A DNA stretch of 8,275 bases from Ktedonobacter sp. (GTDB lineage: Bacteria > Chloroflexota > Ktedonobacteria > Ktedonobacterales > Ktedonobacteraceae): NCBI GenBank assembly GCA_003450555.1, contig DMFQ01000267.1:23289-31563 (forward strand), given 5' to 3'. Each line of letters starts with the position of its first letter. The first letter of the stretch is position 1. The position numbers and the translations under genes are program-made. Below are positions 1 through 5,973 of the stretch, piece by piece. The notes beneath the pieces were generated by a model that was not told where the DNA came from, made no database searches, and saw only the letters and a program-made list of their open reading frames with translations.

Positions 1-18
1 GTGCAGGGGTGCCTGCAC
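1..18 (-). other. 7-bp stem-loop downstream of rpsI at the window edge
   Basis: GTGCAGG (1-7) and CCTGCAC (12-18) are perfect inverted repeats with a 4-base loop, 36 bases past the rpsI stop. It could be the stem of the operon terminator, but the position where a U-tract would fall is outside the window. It shares the 9-mer AGGGGTGCC (5-13) with the 55-base element at 5109-5117, so it may instead be the end of a related repeat. Confidence 0.4.
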
Positions 19-54
19 CGAGCCATTCTTCTGTGATCGAGTTGCCTGAAGCTA

Positions 55-465
55 TTAGCGTTTCGTGTACTGTGGAGCTTTACGAGCACGCTTCAAGCCG
101 GGCTTCTTGCGTTCCTTCATACGTGGATCGCGCGTGAGATAGCCAGCTTTGCGCAGGGTAAGCTTCCACTCGGGGTTTACCCGCAGCAGGGCACGAGCTA
201 CGGCGTGACGGATAGCACCCGTCTGTCCGCTGGTACCACCACCGAGAACGCGTATTGTGATGGTATAGGCGTTGCCCAGTTCGAGCAAACGCAGCGGGGC
301 ATTCATGGTGGCGAACGGAGTTTCGCGCGTGCCAAAATACGCCTGGGCACTTCTCCCATTGACTGTAATACTGCCATCACCATTGGGGTACAGGCGCACG
401 CGGGCTACAGCCGTCTTGCGACGTCCCATACCATAGTAATACTCACCTTTGATGGTATCTGCCAA
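55..465 (-). CDS. rpsI: 30S ribosomal protein S9
   Basis: S9 lies in the 30S head, and its C-terminal tail reaches the P-site tRNA anticodon. The product has 136 residues, close to the usual 130. It shows YYYGMGRRKTAVARVRLYPN near residues 9-28, then GGGTSGQTGAIRHAVARAL (75-93). The tail GLKRARKAPQYTKR ends in the conserved lysine-arginine that contacts tRNA. The start is TTG at 465, backed by a good SD. It is the last gene of the cluster in the window, following rplM by 23 bases. The stop is TAA at 55-57. Confidence 0.97.
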   Translation of the reverse strand: MADTIKGEYYYGMGRRKTAVARVRLYPNGDGSITVNGRSAQAYFGTRETPFATMNAPLRLLELGNAYTITIRVLGGGTSGQTGAIRHAVARALLRVNPEWKLTLRKAGYLTRDPRMKERKKPGLKRARKAPQYTKR

Positions 466-474
466 GGTAGGTTT

Positions 475-480
475 CTCCTC
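475..480 (-). promoter_or_regulatory. Shine-Dalgarno site supporting the TTG start of rpsI
   Basis: GAGGAG lies 9 bases before the TTG at 463-465. It sits in the short rplM-rpsI spacer and supports initiation at this rare codon. An internal ATG at the MGRRK position would remove the N-terminal strand and has no comparable SD. Confidence 0.7.
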
Positions 481-488
481 TTTCTTGA

Positions 489-968
489 TTACTTAGCCTC
501 GGCAGTCTCAGAGGGCTGCTTTAGCAATGCCTGCGGGCCTGTCCAGGGAATAGGCTTCTGAGCCTGATGTGGATGGGTCGGGCCACTATAGACTTTCAGG
601 TGGGACATAATGTCCGCACCCAGGCGATTATGCATGACCATACCCCGTACCGCGTGCTCCAGCGCGCGCTCAGGGAACTTGCCCTCCAGCGTTTGACGCA
701 GCGTAGTCTTTTTCAAACCACCCGGGTACTGGCTATGACGATAATAGACTTTCTGTTCCATACGTTTGCCTGTGACAGCAATCTTCTCAGCGTTGATTAC
801 AACCACAAAATCACCGCTCTGGAGATGTGGGGTAAACGTTGGCTTATGTTTGCCACGCAGAATTTGCGCGATCTCCGATGCCAACCGACCTAGAACCTGA
901 CCCTCTGCATCGATAATATACCATTTGGGGTCCAGGTCAGCGGCCCTGGCGCTATATGTCTTCATCAT
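489..968 (-). CDS. rplM: 50S ribosomal protein L13
   Basis: L13 is an early-assembling 23S rRNA-binding protein. Two adjacent ATG codons (968 and 965) both read into KTYSARAADLDPKWYIIDAE. GGAG (978-981) lies 9 bases before the first, so that one is chosen, giving 159 residues. Longer in-frame starts lie inside truA and lack family similarity. Conserved blocks are GQVLGRLASEIAQILRGKHK (about residues 23-42), DFVVVINAEKIAVTGKR (53-69), YYRHSQYPGGLK (74-85) and VRGMVMHNRLG (107-117). The usual length is about 142-150, so a tail of some 10-15 extra residues follows SGPTHPHQAQKP. It overlaps truA and precedes rpsI by 23 bases; L13 and S9 are almost always paired. Confidence 0.98.
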   Translation of the reverse strand: MMKTYSARAADLDPKWYIIDAEGQVLGRLASEIAQILRGKHKPTFTPHLQSGDFVVVINAEKIAVTGKRMEQKVYYRHSQYPGGLKKTTLRQTLEGKFPERALEHAVRGMVMHNRLGADIMSHLKVYSGPTHPHQAQKPIPWTGPQALLKQPSETAEAK

Positions 969-1764
969 TGTTTGATACTCCAAATTCTTCAGGATAATCA
1001 ACCCGTACCAGACACAGCCCATGTGGTGGGGCCGCTGAGCCAGGGTGCGTCTTATCCGCATTTTGCACAATGGCGGCAAATTCGGCAAGGCTGAGACGTT
1101 TCTGCCCTACCAGTAACAATGTCCCGACCGTTCTGCGAACCATCCCCGTAAGGAAGGCGTCCGCAGTAAAATCACAATAGATAAGTGCTTTTGCCCGCGC
1201 ATCTTCACGAATGCAGCGCGCTTGTAACATCGTACGAATACAGGAATGCGGCCCTGGTTTCCCTGGGTTTGTCTCGTCGGGACTGCGTCCAAACGCTCCA
1301 AAGTCTTTGCGCCCCAACAATAGCTGGCACGCTCCGTTCATCAGGTCAACATTTAACGCCTGTGGACGATAATAGCTGTAACGTGCTAGCAATGGCGCTG
1401 GTGCTCCATCGTTCCAAATCGTATAGCGATAGGAACGACTCAAGGCGCTAAAACGAGCATGAAAGTTTTCTGGAACTTCTTTCGCCCACCGGACCGCTAC
1501 CGCACCAGGTAAGACGGCATTCAGGGCACGCTGCCAGGTCGCTGCCGACAAGTGGAAGGTTGTCCGAAAGTGGATTACCTGGCCACTTGCATGCACCCCG
1601 GCATCTGTGCGCCCTGCACCGTTCACCACGGACTTCTCCTGGGAAATACTGGCAATAGCTGCCTCTACTACTCCCTGGACTGTCTGCCCATGACTTTCGG
1701 GCTGACGTTGAAAACCGTGATACCCGGTACCATCATACTCAATACCACACGCAATATTCTTCAT
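952..1764 (-). CDS. truA: tRNA pseudouridine(38-40) synthase TruA
   Basis: TruA converts uridines 38, 39 and 40 of the tRNA anticodon stem to pseudouridine. From ATG 1764 it has 270 residues beginning MKNIACGIEYDGTGYHGFQR, the family start. The catalytic Asp is D54 in GRTDAGVHA (51-59). NFHARFSALSRSYRYTIWN (about 99-117) and FLTGMVRRTVGTLLLVGQ are the other conserved blocks. A GTG at 1782 would add six residues. Neither start has a clear SD, and the family alignment favours the ATG. Its last codons overlap the rplM start by 17 bases, so rplM is probably translated by coupling. The truA-rplM-rpsI order is common in Firmicutes and related gene arrangements. Confidence 0.95.
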   Translation of the reverse strand: MKNIACGIEYDGTGYHGFQRQPESHGQTVQGVVEAAIASISQEKSVVNGAGRTDAGVHASGQVIHFRTTFHLSAATWQRALNAVLPGAVAVRWAKEVPENFHARFSALSRSYRYTIWNDGAPAPLLARYSYYRPQALNVDLMNGACQLLLGRKDFGAFGRSPDETNPGKPGPHSCIRTMLQARCIREDARAKALIYCDFTADAFLTGMVRRTVGTLLLVGQKRLSLAEFAAIVQNADKTHPGSAAPPHGLCLVRVDYPEEFGVSNNDEDI

Positions 1765-1851
1765 TTTAATGTAGATAGGCACGTACGCGCCGATCGTTTT
1801 ACCCCACTACTTTGTGACCCGTGGGAAGCGCTGGACCTGAATCCCTGCTTT

Positions 1852-2478
1852 CTACACGAGGGCGATCTGGGCCATATCCGCCGCGTCACCTTTACGTTTA
1901 CCCAGCTTGGTAATGCGTGTATAGCCGCCAGGACGGCCTTCATAACGCGGCGCCAATTCCTCGAACATCTTCTTGACGACCAGTTCGTCCGGCAATGCGC
2001 TGAGGATACGGCGGCGGGCGTGCAGTTCAATGACCATTGACTCGTACGCGGCCTGCAGCGCCTTCTCTGCCTCATCTTCATTAGAGATGATACGCAGTAG
2101 TTCTTCGCGCCGTCCCTTGATCTTACTCTCAAGGAACTTGCGCCCCTTATCGGTTAAAGGCGCTTTATGGAGATCGGCACGCTCCTCGTTTGAGGCGACC
2201 TTCTTATCCAGAGAGTAGCGCCCACGGCGAGCAAAAGCCAGCATCTGCTGGGCCTTATCCTCATCAGAAATGGCCGAATGCAGGTGCAGCCGGGCCGCCT
2301 GGCGACCCTTGACAGCCGTATCTATCAGCTTTTCAACTTCGCTACGAATGGCGCGAGCACGCGCCTCCGTAGTCTCTATTCTATCGTAACGGATGAGGCC
2401 TGCCATCATGCTACGGCGCGCGGCGCGGCGGCGTGGCTCGGGCATACTCATACGGTTACCGGCAACTCGGTGCCTCAC
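1852..2478 (-). CDS. rplQ: 50S ribosomal protein L17 with a large internal insertion
   Basis: L17 binds 23S rRNA near the exit-tunnel side of the 50S subunit. Both ends of the family are intact. The N-terminal [10 protein letters not shown] and [19 protein letters not shown] (residues 28-46) are present, and the C-terminal [20 protein letters not shown] (152-171) and [19 protein letters not shown] (182-200) end normally in IALV. The product has 208 residues, whereas bacterial L17 is usually about 115-130. The excess is internal, about residues 59-150, in frame and rich in charged helix-forming residues. Part of it resembles flanking L17 sequence: [10 protein letters not shown] (50-59) against [10 protein letters not shown] (114-123), and [11 protein letters not shown] (70-80) against [11 protein letters not shown] (131-141). 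This suggests internal duplication. Many L17 proteins are extended at the C-terminus, but not in this way. Identity is certain; the role of the insertion is unknown. Confidence 0.95.
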   Translation of the reverse strand: MRHRVAGNRMSMPEPRRRAARRSMMAGLIRYDRIETTEARARAIRSEVEKLIDTAVKGRQAARLHLHSAISDEDKAQQMLAFARRGRYSLDKKVASNEERADLHKAPLTDKGRKFLESKIKGRREELLRIISNEDEAEKALQAAYESMVIELHARRRILSALPDELVVKKMFEELAPRYEGRPGGYTRITKLGKRKGDAADMAQIALV

Positions 2479-2479
2479 C

Positions 2480-3493
2480 TTAGTCCTCCATTTCGTGATC
2501 GCCGTCCATATCGGCTCCAACAGTGCTCGTGCGCGGATTCGGCAGGAAGTTACGCACCAGCAATCGCTCACGCAATTCCTGCAAGCTCTTTTCGCCAAAG
2601 TTACGCACACCCAGCAGATCATCCTCGTTCATCGAAAGCACCTGACCAACCTTCGTGATATTGCTGCGTTTGAGGCAGTTATAGGCACGCACCGAGAGGT
2701 CAAGTTCTTCAATAGGCGTATCGTAAATCTTTTGTGGTATTGGCAGACTACTTAATGGCGCCTTCTCCGGCTCGGTCAGGACAGCGCGGTAATTGGCAAG
2801 CTGCGTAAAGTGGCGTACCAGGATATCCGCGCTCTGCCGCAGAGCTTCATCCGGCGTGATTGTTCCATCCGTCGTGATTTCAAGAATAACTTTATCAAAA
2901 TTGGTTATTTGCCCCACGCGCGTATGTTCCACCGTGTAATTCACAGTTTGCACCGGTGTATAAATGGCGTCGACAGGGATCACCCCGATGGGCTGATCTT
3001 CTTTCGAGTCGGCGGGAACATAGCCTCGACCAGTCTCAACGACCAGTTCCATTTCGAGGCGGGCATTTTCATTATCAAGTGTAGCAATATGGAGATCGGG
3101 ATTGACAATCTCTACCGTACTGGGAGCCATAATATCGGCTGCCGTGACGACACGCTCTCCACTAACTTCCAATCGCATCGACACTGGATGGTCTGAGAAG
3201 GAGCGCAAGCGCAACTGTTTGACGTTCAGCACGATATCGGTAACATCCTCCATCACATTCGGGATGTCTTGAAACTCGTGCTGTACGCCCTCTATTCGTA
3301 TAGAAGTTACAGCCGCCCCTGCCAGGGAGGAGAGCAGCACGCGTCTTAGCGAGTTGCCCAGGGTTACGCCGTATCCCGCCTCTAAAGGCTCAATATCATA
3401 GCTCGCATAATTATCCTGTGTTTTTGTATTCTTAATGCGAGGCAGAATAATACTATCTTGCAAGGTTCTAACCTGCCTTTCTTTTTCTACCAT
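2480..3493 (-). CDS. rpoA: DNA-directed RNA polymerase subunit alpha
   Basis: The alpha subunit dimer nucleates RNA polymerase assembly and contacts regulators and UP elements. From ATG 3493 it has 337 residues. The alpha-NTD holds [20 protein letters not shown] (residues about 35-54), the dimerisation and core-binding region. After a flexible linker, the alpha-CTD lies at about 260-312. Its DNA-contacting residues R269, N272, C273, G300, K302, S303 and E306 match E. coli R265, N268, C269, G296, K298, S299 and E302 in order and spacing. The C-terminus is acidic ([10 protein letters not shown]). The start is uncertain. The ATG has no SD, whereas an in-frame TTG at 3463 has AGG 8 bases upstream and would begin QDSIILPRI, nearer the usual family start. 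The stop lies 1 base from the rplQ start, indicating translational coupling. Confidence 0.97.
   Translation of the reverse strand: MVEKERQVRTLQDSIILPRIKNTKTQDNYASYDIEPLEAGYGVTLGNSLRRVLLSSLAGAAVTSIRIEGVQHEFQDIPNVMEDVTDIVLNVKQLRLRSFSDHPVSMRLEVSGERVVTAADIMAPSTVEIVNPDLHIATLDNENARLEMELVVETGRGYVPADSKEDQPIGVIPVDAIYTPVQTVNYTVEHTRVGQITNFDKVILEITTDGTITPDEALRQSADILVRHFTQLANYRAVLTEPEKAPLSSLPIPQKIYDTPIEELDLSVRAYNCLKRSNITKVGQVLSMNEDDLLGVRNFGEKSLQELRERLLVRNFLPNPRTSTVGADMDGDHEMED
2485..2489 (-). promoter_or_regulatory. Shine-Dalgarno site fixing the GTG start of rplQ
   Basis: GGAGG ends 6 bases before the GTG at 2476-2478 and lies inside the last codons of rpoA. It fixes the rplQ start at this GTG, giving [10 protein letters not shown], the expected L17 N-terminus. 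The open frame continues further upstream inside rpoA but has no biological start there. Confidence 0.85.
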
Positions 3494-3543
3494 CGAAACT
3501 AGAAAGCAGAAACTTTGGTAGTCCAAGAGTTTTGCGCCCTGTT

Positions 3544-3562
3544 ACGGCCCTGTGAGGGCCGT
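3544..3562 (-). other. Perfect 8-bp GC-rich hairpin in the rpsD-rpoA spacer
   Basis: ACGGCCCT (3544-3551) and AGGGCCGT (3555-3562) are exact inverted repeats around a 3-base loop. A further GCCCTGT copy (3536-3542; the other is 3547-3553) would allow an alternative pairing. No U-tract follows in the transcript, so intrinsic termination is unlikely. It lies about 50 bases before the rpoA ATG and could slow ribosomes, block translation or mark RNA cleavage. Only the structure is seen. Confidence 0.5.
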
Positions 3563-3597
3563 GAAGGCATGTTCCCATCCGCCGACTTAACGTACAA

Positions 3598-4224
3598 TTA
3601 GCGCTGATACAGTTCAACCACCATCTGCTCTTCAAAGGGCAGCTCAAGATCGGTTCGTGACGGCAGTGTCAGCACACGACCCGTCATTTCAGCAATATTC
3701 AAAGTTAGCCAGGCAGGTACACCCTTCTGCGCGAGCAATAACGCCCGGACCTTGAAGTACTCAAGTCCTTTTGCCCGATCGCGTACAGAGATCACGTCGT
3801 TCGGCTTGGCAATAAACGAAGGAATATCGGTCTTGCGGCCATTGACGGCAAAATGTCCATGGCATACAAGCTGGCGAGCCTGTGCGCGCGAGTCCGCGAA
3901 GCCAAGGCGATACACCAGATTATCAAGACGCATCTCAAGTACCTGCAGCAGGTTCTCGCTGGTCTTGCCAGGACGACGTGCCGCACTATTGAAATGCTTG
4001 CGGAACTGGCGTTCTAGAACGCCATACGTGCGACGAACTTTCTGCTTCTCACGCAACTGTAATGCGTAGCCAGACGCCTTGCGCGGTCGGCCACCACCAT
4101 GTTGTCCTGGTCGAGTATTGCGACGTTCAAGCGTGCATTTTGTCATGCACTTGTCGCCTTTAAGAAACAGTTTTACCCCCTCGCGTCTACAGAGTTTGCA
4201 GACGGGGCCGGTATAACGTGCCAT
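3598..4224 (-). CDS. rpsD: 30S ribosomal protein S4 (zinc-binding form)
   Basis: S4 is a primary 16S rRNA-binding protein that nucleates 30S assembly, and in several bacteria it represses its own operon. The product has 208 residues. The N-terminal zinc knuckle is C9-X2-C12-X13-C26-X3-C30, so this is the C+ type. The second pair is spaced by three residues, whereas Thermus S4 has four. [20 protein letters not shown] follows (residues 38-57). The S4 RNA-binding domain spans about 98-160, with [20 protein letters not shown]. The start ATG at 4224 has AGGAGG (4235-4240) 10 bases upstream. It lies between rpsK and rpoA, as in many bacteria but not Bacillus. A 104-base spacer with a strong hairpin separates it from rpoA. 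Confidence 0.98.
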   Translation of the reverse strand: MARYTGPVCKLCRREGVKLFLKGDKCMTKCTLERRNTRPGQHGGGRPRKASGYALQLREKQKVRRTYGVLERQFRKHFNSAARRPGKTSENLLQVLEMRLDNLVYRLGFADSRAQARQLVCHGHFAVNGRKTDIPSFIAKPNDVISVRDRAKGLEYFKVRALLLAQKGVPAWLTLNIAEMTGRVLTLPSRTDLELPFEEQMVVELYQR

Positions 4225-4268
4225 TCAGTTATATCCTCCTCATACGCACAGCGTGGGTTACCCCCCAC

Positions 4269-4673
4269 CTATACGCGTCGCCGCTTTGGCGGTCGGCAGC
4301 CATTGTGCGGAATAGGTGTTACGTCGATAATCGAAGTGACGGAGAGACCGGCGTTCTGTAGTGAACGAATTGCCGCCTCGCGACCAGAGCCAGGTCCTTT
4401 TACATAGACTTCAACCTGGCGCAGGCCATGTTCCATCGCCTTACGAGCTGCTGTCTCAGCAGTGACCTGCGCGGCATAAGGAGTGCTCTTACGGGAGCCT
4501 TTGAATCCCTGTCCACCAGCACTACCCCAGGAGATAACATTTCCATTGGGGTCAGTCAAGGTCACGATTGTGTTATTAAATGTCGCTTGAATGTGGGCTT
4601 GACCGCGCGGAATGGACTTGCGTTCACGCCGCCTTGGTTTGCCTACCGGTTTCTTTTTGTCGCCTGCTGCCAT
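4269..4673 (-). CDS. rpsK: 30S ribosomal protein S11
   Basis: S11 lies on the platform of the 30S subunit and binds 16S rRNA near the mRNA exit. The 134-residue product has a basic N-terminus. Then come the conserved [16 protein letters not shown] (residues 30-45), [20 protein letters not shown] (48-67), [15 protein letters not shown] (91-105) and the near-invariant [12 protein letters not shown] end. The Asn124-Gly125 pair corresponds to the site known to form isoaspartate in E. coli S11. GGAGG occurs 13 bases before the ATG, a rather long spacing. rpsD follows after 44 bases. Confidence 0.98.
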   Translation of the reverse strand: MAAGDKKKPVGKPRRRERKSIPRGQAHIQATFNNTIVTLTDPNGNVISWGSAGGQGFKGSRKSTPYAAQVTAETAARKAMEHGLRQVEVYVKGPGSGREAAIRSLQNAGLSVTSIIDVTPIPHNGCRPPKRRRV

Positions 4674-4706
4674 ACTGCTTGCAATACCTCCCCTTCGTTC
4701 CGTTGC

Positions 4707-5090
4707 TTACTTCTTAGCTACGGCTTTTTTCTTGCCCGCTACAGTTCTCTTTGGTCCACGTCGTGTACGCGCATTCGTGCGAGTACGCTGACCGCGTACC
4801 GGAAGGTTACGGCGATGCCGCATACCACGGTAACAGCCGATTTCGATCAGCCTCTTGATATTCATGTCCACTTCGCGGCGCAGATCTCCCTCGACCTTAT
4901 GTTCGCGGTCGATCACTTCGCGTAAGCGGTTGACCTCTTCTTCGGTCAGGTTTTTAACCCGTGTATCCGGGTTAATACGCGTTCGCTCCAGGATCTTTTG
5001 GCTTGTGGTGAGGCCGATCCCGTAGATGTACGTCAGCGAAATCTCCACGCGCTTATCGCGTGGAATGTCAACGCCGGCGATTCTAGCCAT
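4707..5090 (-). CDS. rpsM: 30S ribosomal protein S13
   Basis: S13 sits in the head of the 30S subunit and contacts the 50S subunit and P-site tRNA. The ATG at 5090 gives 127 residues starting [14 protein letters not shown]. It has a near-perfect SD, GGAGG at 5096-5100, with a 5-base gap. An in-frame ATG at 5102 would place that SD inside the gene and is rejected. The helix-two-turn-helix region [11 protein letters not shown] (residues 25-35) and the conserved [22 protein letters not shown] near 89-110 are present. A basic Lys-rich tail follows. rpsK begins 33 bases later. The 55-base palindromic element ends immediately upstream. Confidence 0.98.
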   Translation of the reverse strand: MARIAGVDIPRDKRVEISLTYIYGIGLTTSQKILERTRINPDTRVKNLTEEEVNRLREVIDREHKVEGDLRREVDMNIKRLIEIGCYRGMRHRRNLPVRGQRTRTNARTRRGPKRTVAGKKKAVAKK

Positions 5091-5104
5091 GTTTTCCTCC
5101 ATAG

Positions 5105-5159
5105 ATGTAGGGGTGCCCCTTGGGGTACCCAGGGCAACCGCAAGGGATTGCCCCTACAT
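5105..5159 (-). repeat. 55-base palindromic element folding as a three-way junction
   Basis: The ends are perfect 9-base inverted repeats (ATGTAGGGG at 5105-5113, CCCCTACAT at 5151-5159). Inside are two further hairpins: GGGT...ACCC extended by CCC/GGG with one mismatch (5111-5130), and GGGCAA/TTGCCC (5132-5137 with 5148-5153). With a 6-bp closing stem (5105-5110 with 5154-5159), only A5131 and the loops stay unpaired. The one imperfect pair is G-U on the plus strand and A-C on the minus strand. It lies only 4 bases before the rpsM SD. The form resembles dispersed palindromic or MITE-like intergenic repeats, but copy number cannot be judged from one window. Confidence 0.7.
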
Positions 5160-5166
5160 TTTTCGC

Positions 5167-5283
5167 CTAGCCCTGTCTCTGTTTATGTTTTGGATCTTTG
5201 CTACAGATAACCATCACAATACGATTGCGACGGATTACTTTGCAGCTCTCACAACGCGGTTTTACTGAGGCACGCACTTTCAT
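5167..5283 (-). CDS. rpmJ: 50S ribosomal protein L36 (zinc-ribbon form)
   Basis: A 38-codon gene read directly from the minus strand: ATG at 5281-5283, TAG at 5167-5169. The product starts [19 protein letters not shown] and ends [11 protein letters not shown], the standard L36. The zinc ligands C11, C14, C27 and H33 are all present, so this is the zinc-binding (C+) version rather than a C- paralogue. GGAGG lies 8 bases upstream of the ATG. L36 is a small late-assembly protein of the large subunit. It sits between infA and rpsM as in most bacteria. Confidence 0.97.
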   Translation of the reverse strand: MKVRASVKPRCESCKVIRRNRIVMVICSKDPKHKQRQG

Positions 5284-5442
5284 GGCTTGCCCTCCTCATA
5301 GATGAAATGAAAAAGTTACGTTTAGGACAACGGCTTCAGGAAAGCTACTCGTTCTCCTTTATGCCTTTGCTTGTCCGTTTCTTAGTCGTTACGAATGGAT
5401 GATAGCGCCGATAAAAAAAGGAATAATGAGGGATGTAGCACC

Positions 5443-5664
5443 TCACGATCTTACACGCCATGTTATGCGGCCTCGAGTTAGATCATATGGTGATAGAACT
5501 ACTCTCACCTTATCGCCTGGTACAATGCGCACAAAGTTCATTCGAATGCGGCCTGAGAGGACTGCCAGGACCTGATGTTGCTCATCAATTTCAACCTTAA
5601 ACATGGCATTGGGGAGGGCCTCAAGCACTTTGCCCTCTACTTCGATCTCATCCTTTTTTGGCAT
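5443..5664 (-). CDS. infA: Translation initiation factor IF-1
   Basis: IF-1 binds the A site of the 30S subunit during initiation together with IF-2 and IF-3. The 73-residue product is essentially full family length (about 72). It shows the single S1-like OB fold: [18 protein letters not shown] near residues 8-25, [17 protein letters not shown] near 37-53, and the very conserved [13 protein letters not shown] near 58-70. The ATG at 5664 has AAGGA about 6 bases upstream. It is the first gene downstream of the 5888-5916 promoter. rpmJ follows after 159 bases, a wider spacing than among the later genes. Confidence 0.98.
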   Translation of the reverse strand: MPKKDEIEVEGKVLEALPNAMFKVEIDEQHQVLAVLSGRIRMNFVRIVPGDKVRVVLSPYDLTRGRITWRVRS

Positions 5665-5881
5665 AGTTTCCTTTCTCTATCGGCGCGTTTAGCTTTTTTC
5701 CGCTTGCGAACCTATCAGGATGCATGGGGCGTGGCAGCCGTGACACGCTTTTGCAAAAACAGGTTCACGCTCTCGTATAATTGATGATTGCTGGCCTGTG
5801 ACGATCCCAGCCACAAAAACGGGCTGGTTTGATGATTCCCAAGAGCTATAAAATGGCAGCAGTTGACACTGCTGCAGCCAA
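5665..5881 (-). promoter_or_regulatory. Structured 5' leader of infA (unrecognised)
   Basis: Most of the 309-base gap between map and infA is the predicted leader of the infA transcript. Three inverted repeats are visible in transcript order. The first is GCAGCAGT/ACTGCTGC (8 bp, tetraloop, 5856-5875), right at the predicted 5' end. The second is CCAGCC/GGCTGG (6 bp, 9-base loop, 5807-5827). The third is GCGTG/CACGC (5 bp, 5729-5748). The GGCTGG arm can also pair in part with a downstream CCAGC (5791-5795). The 9-mer TTGATGATT occurs twice (5781-5789, 5829-5837), and CAAAAAC occurs twice exactly 60 bases apart (5754, 5814). I see no T-box motif or known riboswitch core. No protein-coding frame in it is convincing. 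A ribosomal-protein or growth-rate leader is possible but unproven. Confidence 0.4.
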
Positions 5882-5887
5882 CTACGA

Positions 5888-5916
5888 ATTATAACACAAA
5901 ATTTTATATATGTCGA
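5888..5916 (-). promoter_or_regulatory. Sigma-70-type promoter, extended -10, facing infA
   Basis: Read on the minus strand, TCGACA (5911-5916) matches the -35 consensus at five of six bases. A spacer of exactly 17 bases follows, then a perfect TATAAT (5888-5893). The bases before the -10 are TGT, giving the extended -10 form TGnTATAAT. The spacer is AT-rich. Transcription should begin near 5881, about 217 bases upstream of infA. It is the best promoter-like sequence I found in the window and would drive infA-rpmJ-rpsM and the genes after them, separately from secY-adk-map. Confidence 0.75.
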
Positions 5917-5930
5917 GAGGGAAAGCACCC

Positions 5931-5961
5931 AAAAAGAGGAGTGAGGGGAGTTTTGTCCCCT
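5931..5961 (-). terminator. Weak intrinsic terminator-like stem-loop after map
   Basis: The transcript would form a 6-bp stem, AGGGGA paired with TCCCCT (5956-5961 with 5944-5949), around a 6-base loop, 12 bases after the map stop. A T-rich run, TCTTTTT (5931-5937), begins only several bases below the stem. This separation makes it a poor terminator. Its place between map and the strong promoter at 5888-5916 supports a partial transcription boundary. The structure is seen; termination is inferred. Confidence 0.35.
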
Positions 5962-5973
5962 TGAATCCCGCTT

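Noticed and set aside
969..1088. 40-codon N-terminal extension of rplM
   Set aside because: It lies inside truA and is not L13-like. The ATG at 968 with GGAG upstream gives the family N-terminus.
1552..2040. Plus-strand open frame of 162 codons, and similar plus-strand frames at 6022-6471 and 4428-4925
   Set aside because: They lie opposite clear minus-strand genes (truA/rplQ, map, rpsK/rpsM), have no family similarity I recognise and are explained as antisense shadows.
2479..2622. N-terminal extension of the rplQ frame to 256 codons
   Set aside because: The extra part lies in rpoA coding sequence in another frame. The GTG at 2478 has a strong SD and starts the canonical L17 sequence.
5413..5445. 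Terminator-like TGAGG/CCTCA stem at the infA stop followed by a run of seven T in the transcript
   Set aside because: The stem is only 5 bp with a 9-base loop, and the T-run starts several bases away. Termination before rpmJ is not convincing. The rest of the 159-base spacer shows nothing clear beyond the rpmJ SD.
5653..5725. Upstream ATG at 5723-5725 whose frame overlaps the infA start and stops inside infA
   Set aside because: No SD precedes it, and an out-of-frame overlap would be expected to reduce IF-1 synthesis.
5863..5892. Perfect TTGACA on the plus strand as a divergent promoter
   Set aside because: No good -10 at proper spacing (best 4/6 with 18 bases), and no plus-strand gene downstream. 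The motif is explained by the hairpin at 5856-5875.
5689..5928. Minus-strand 79-codon frame in the map-infA gap with a CHGCHAPC stretch
   Set aside because: Its GTG start lies upstream of the predicted transcript start and has no SD. The frame runs through promoter and stem-loops, so it is probably chance.
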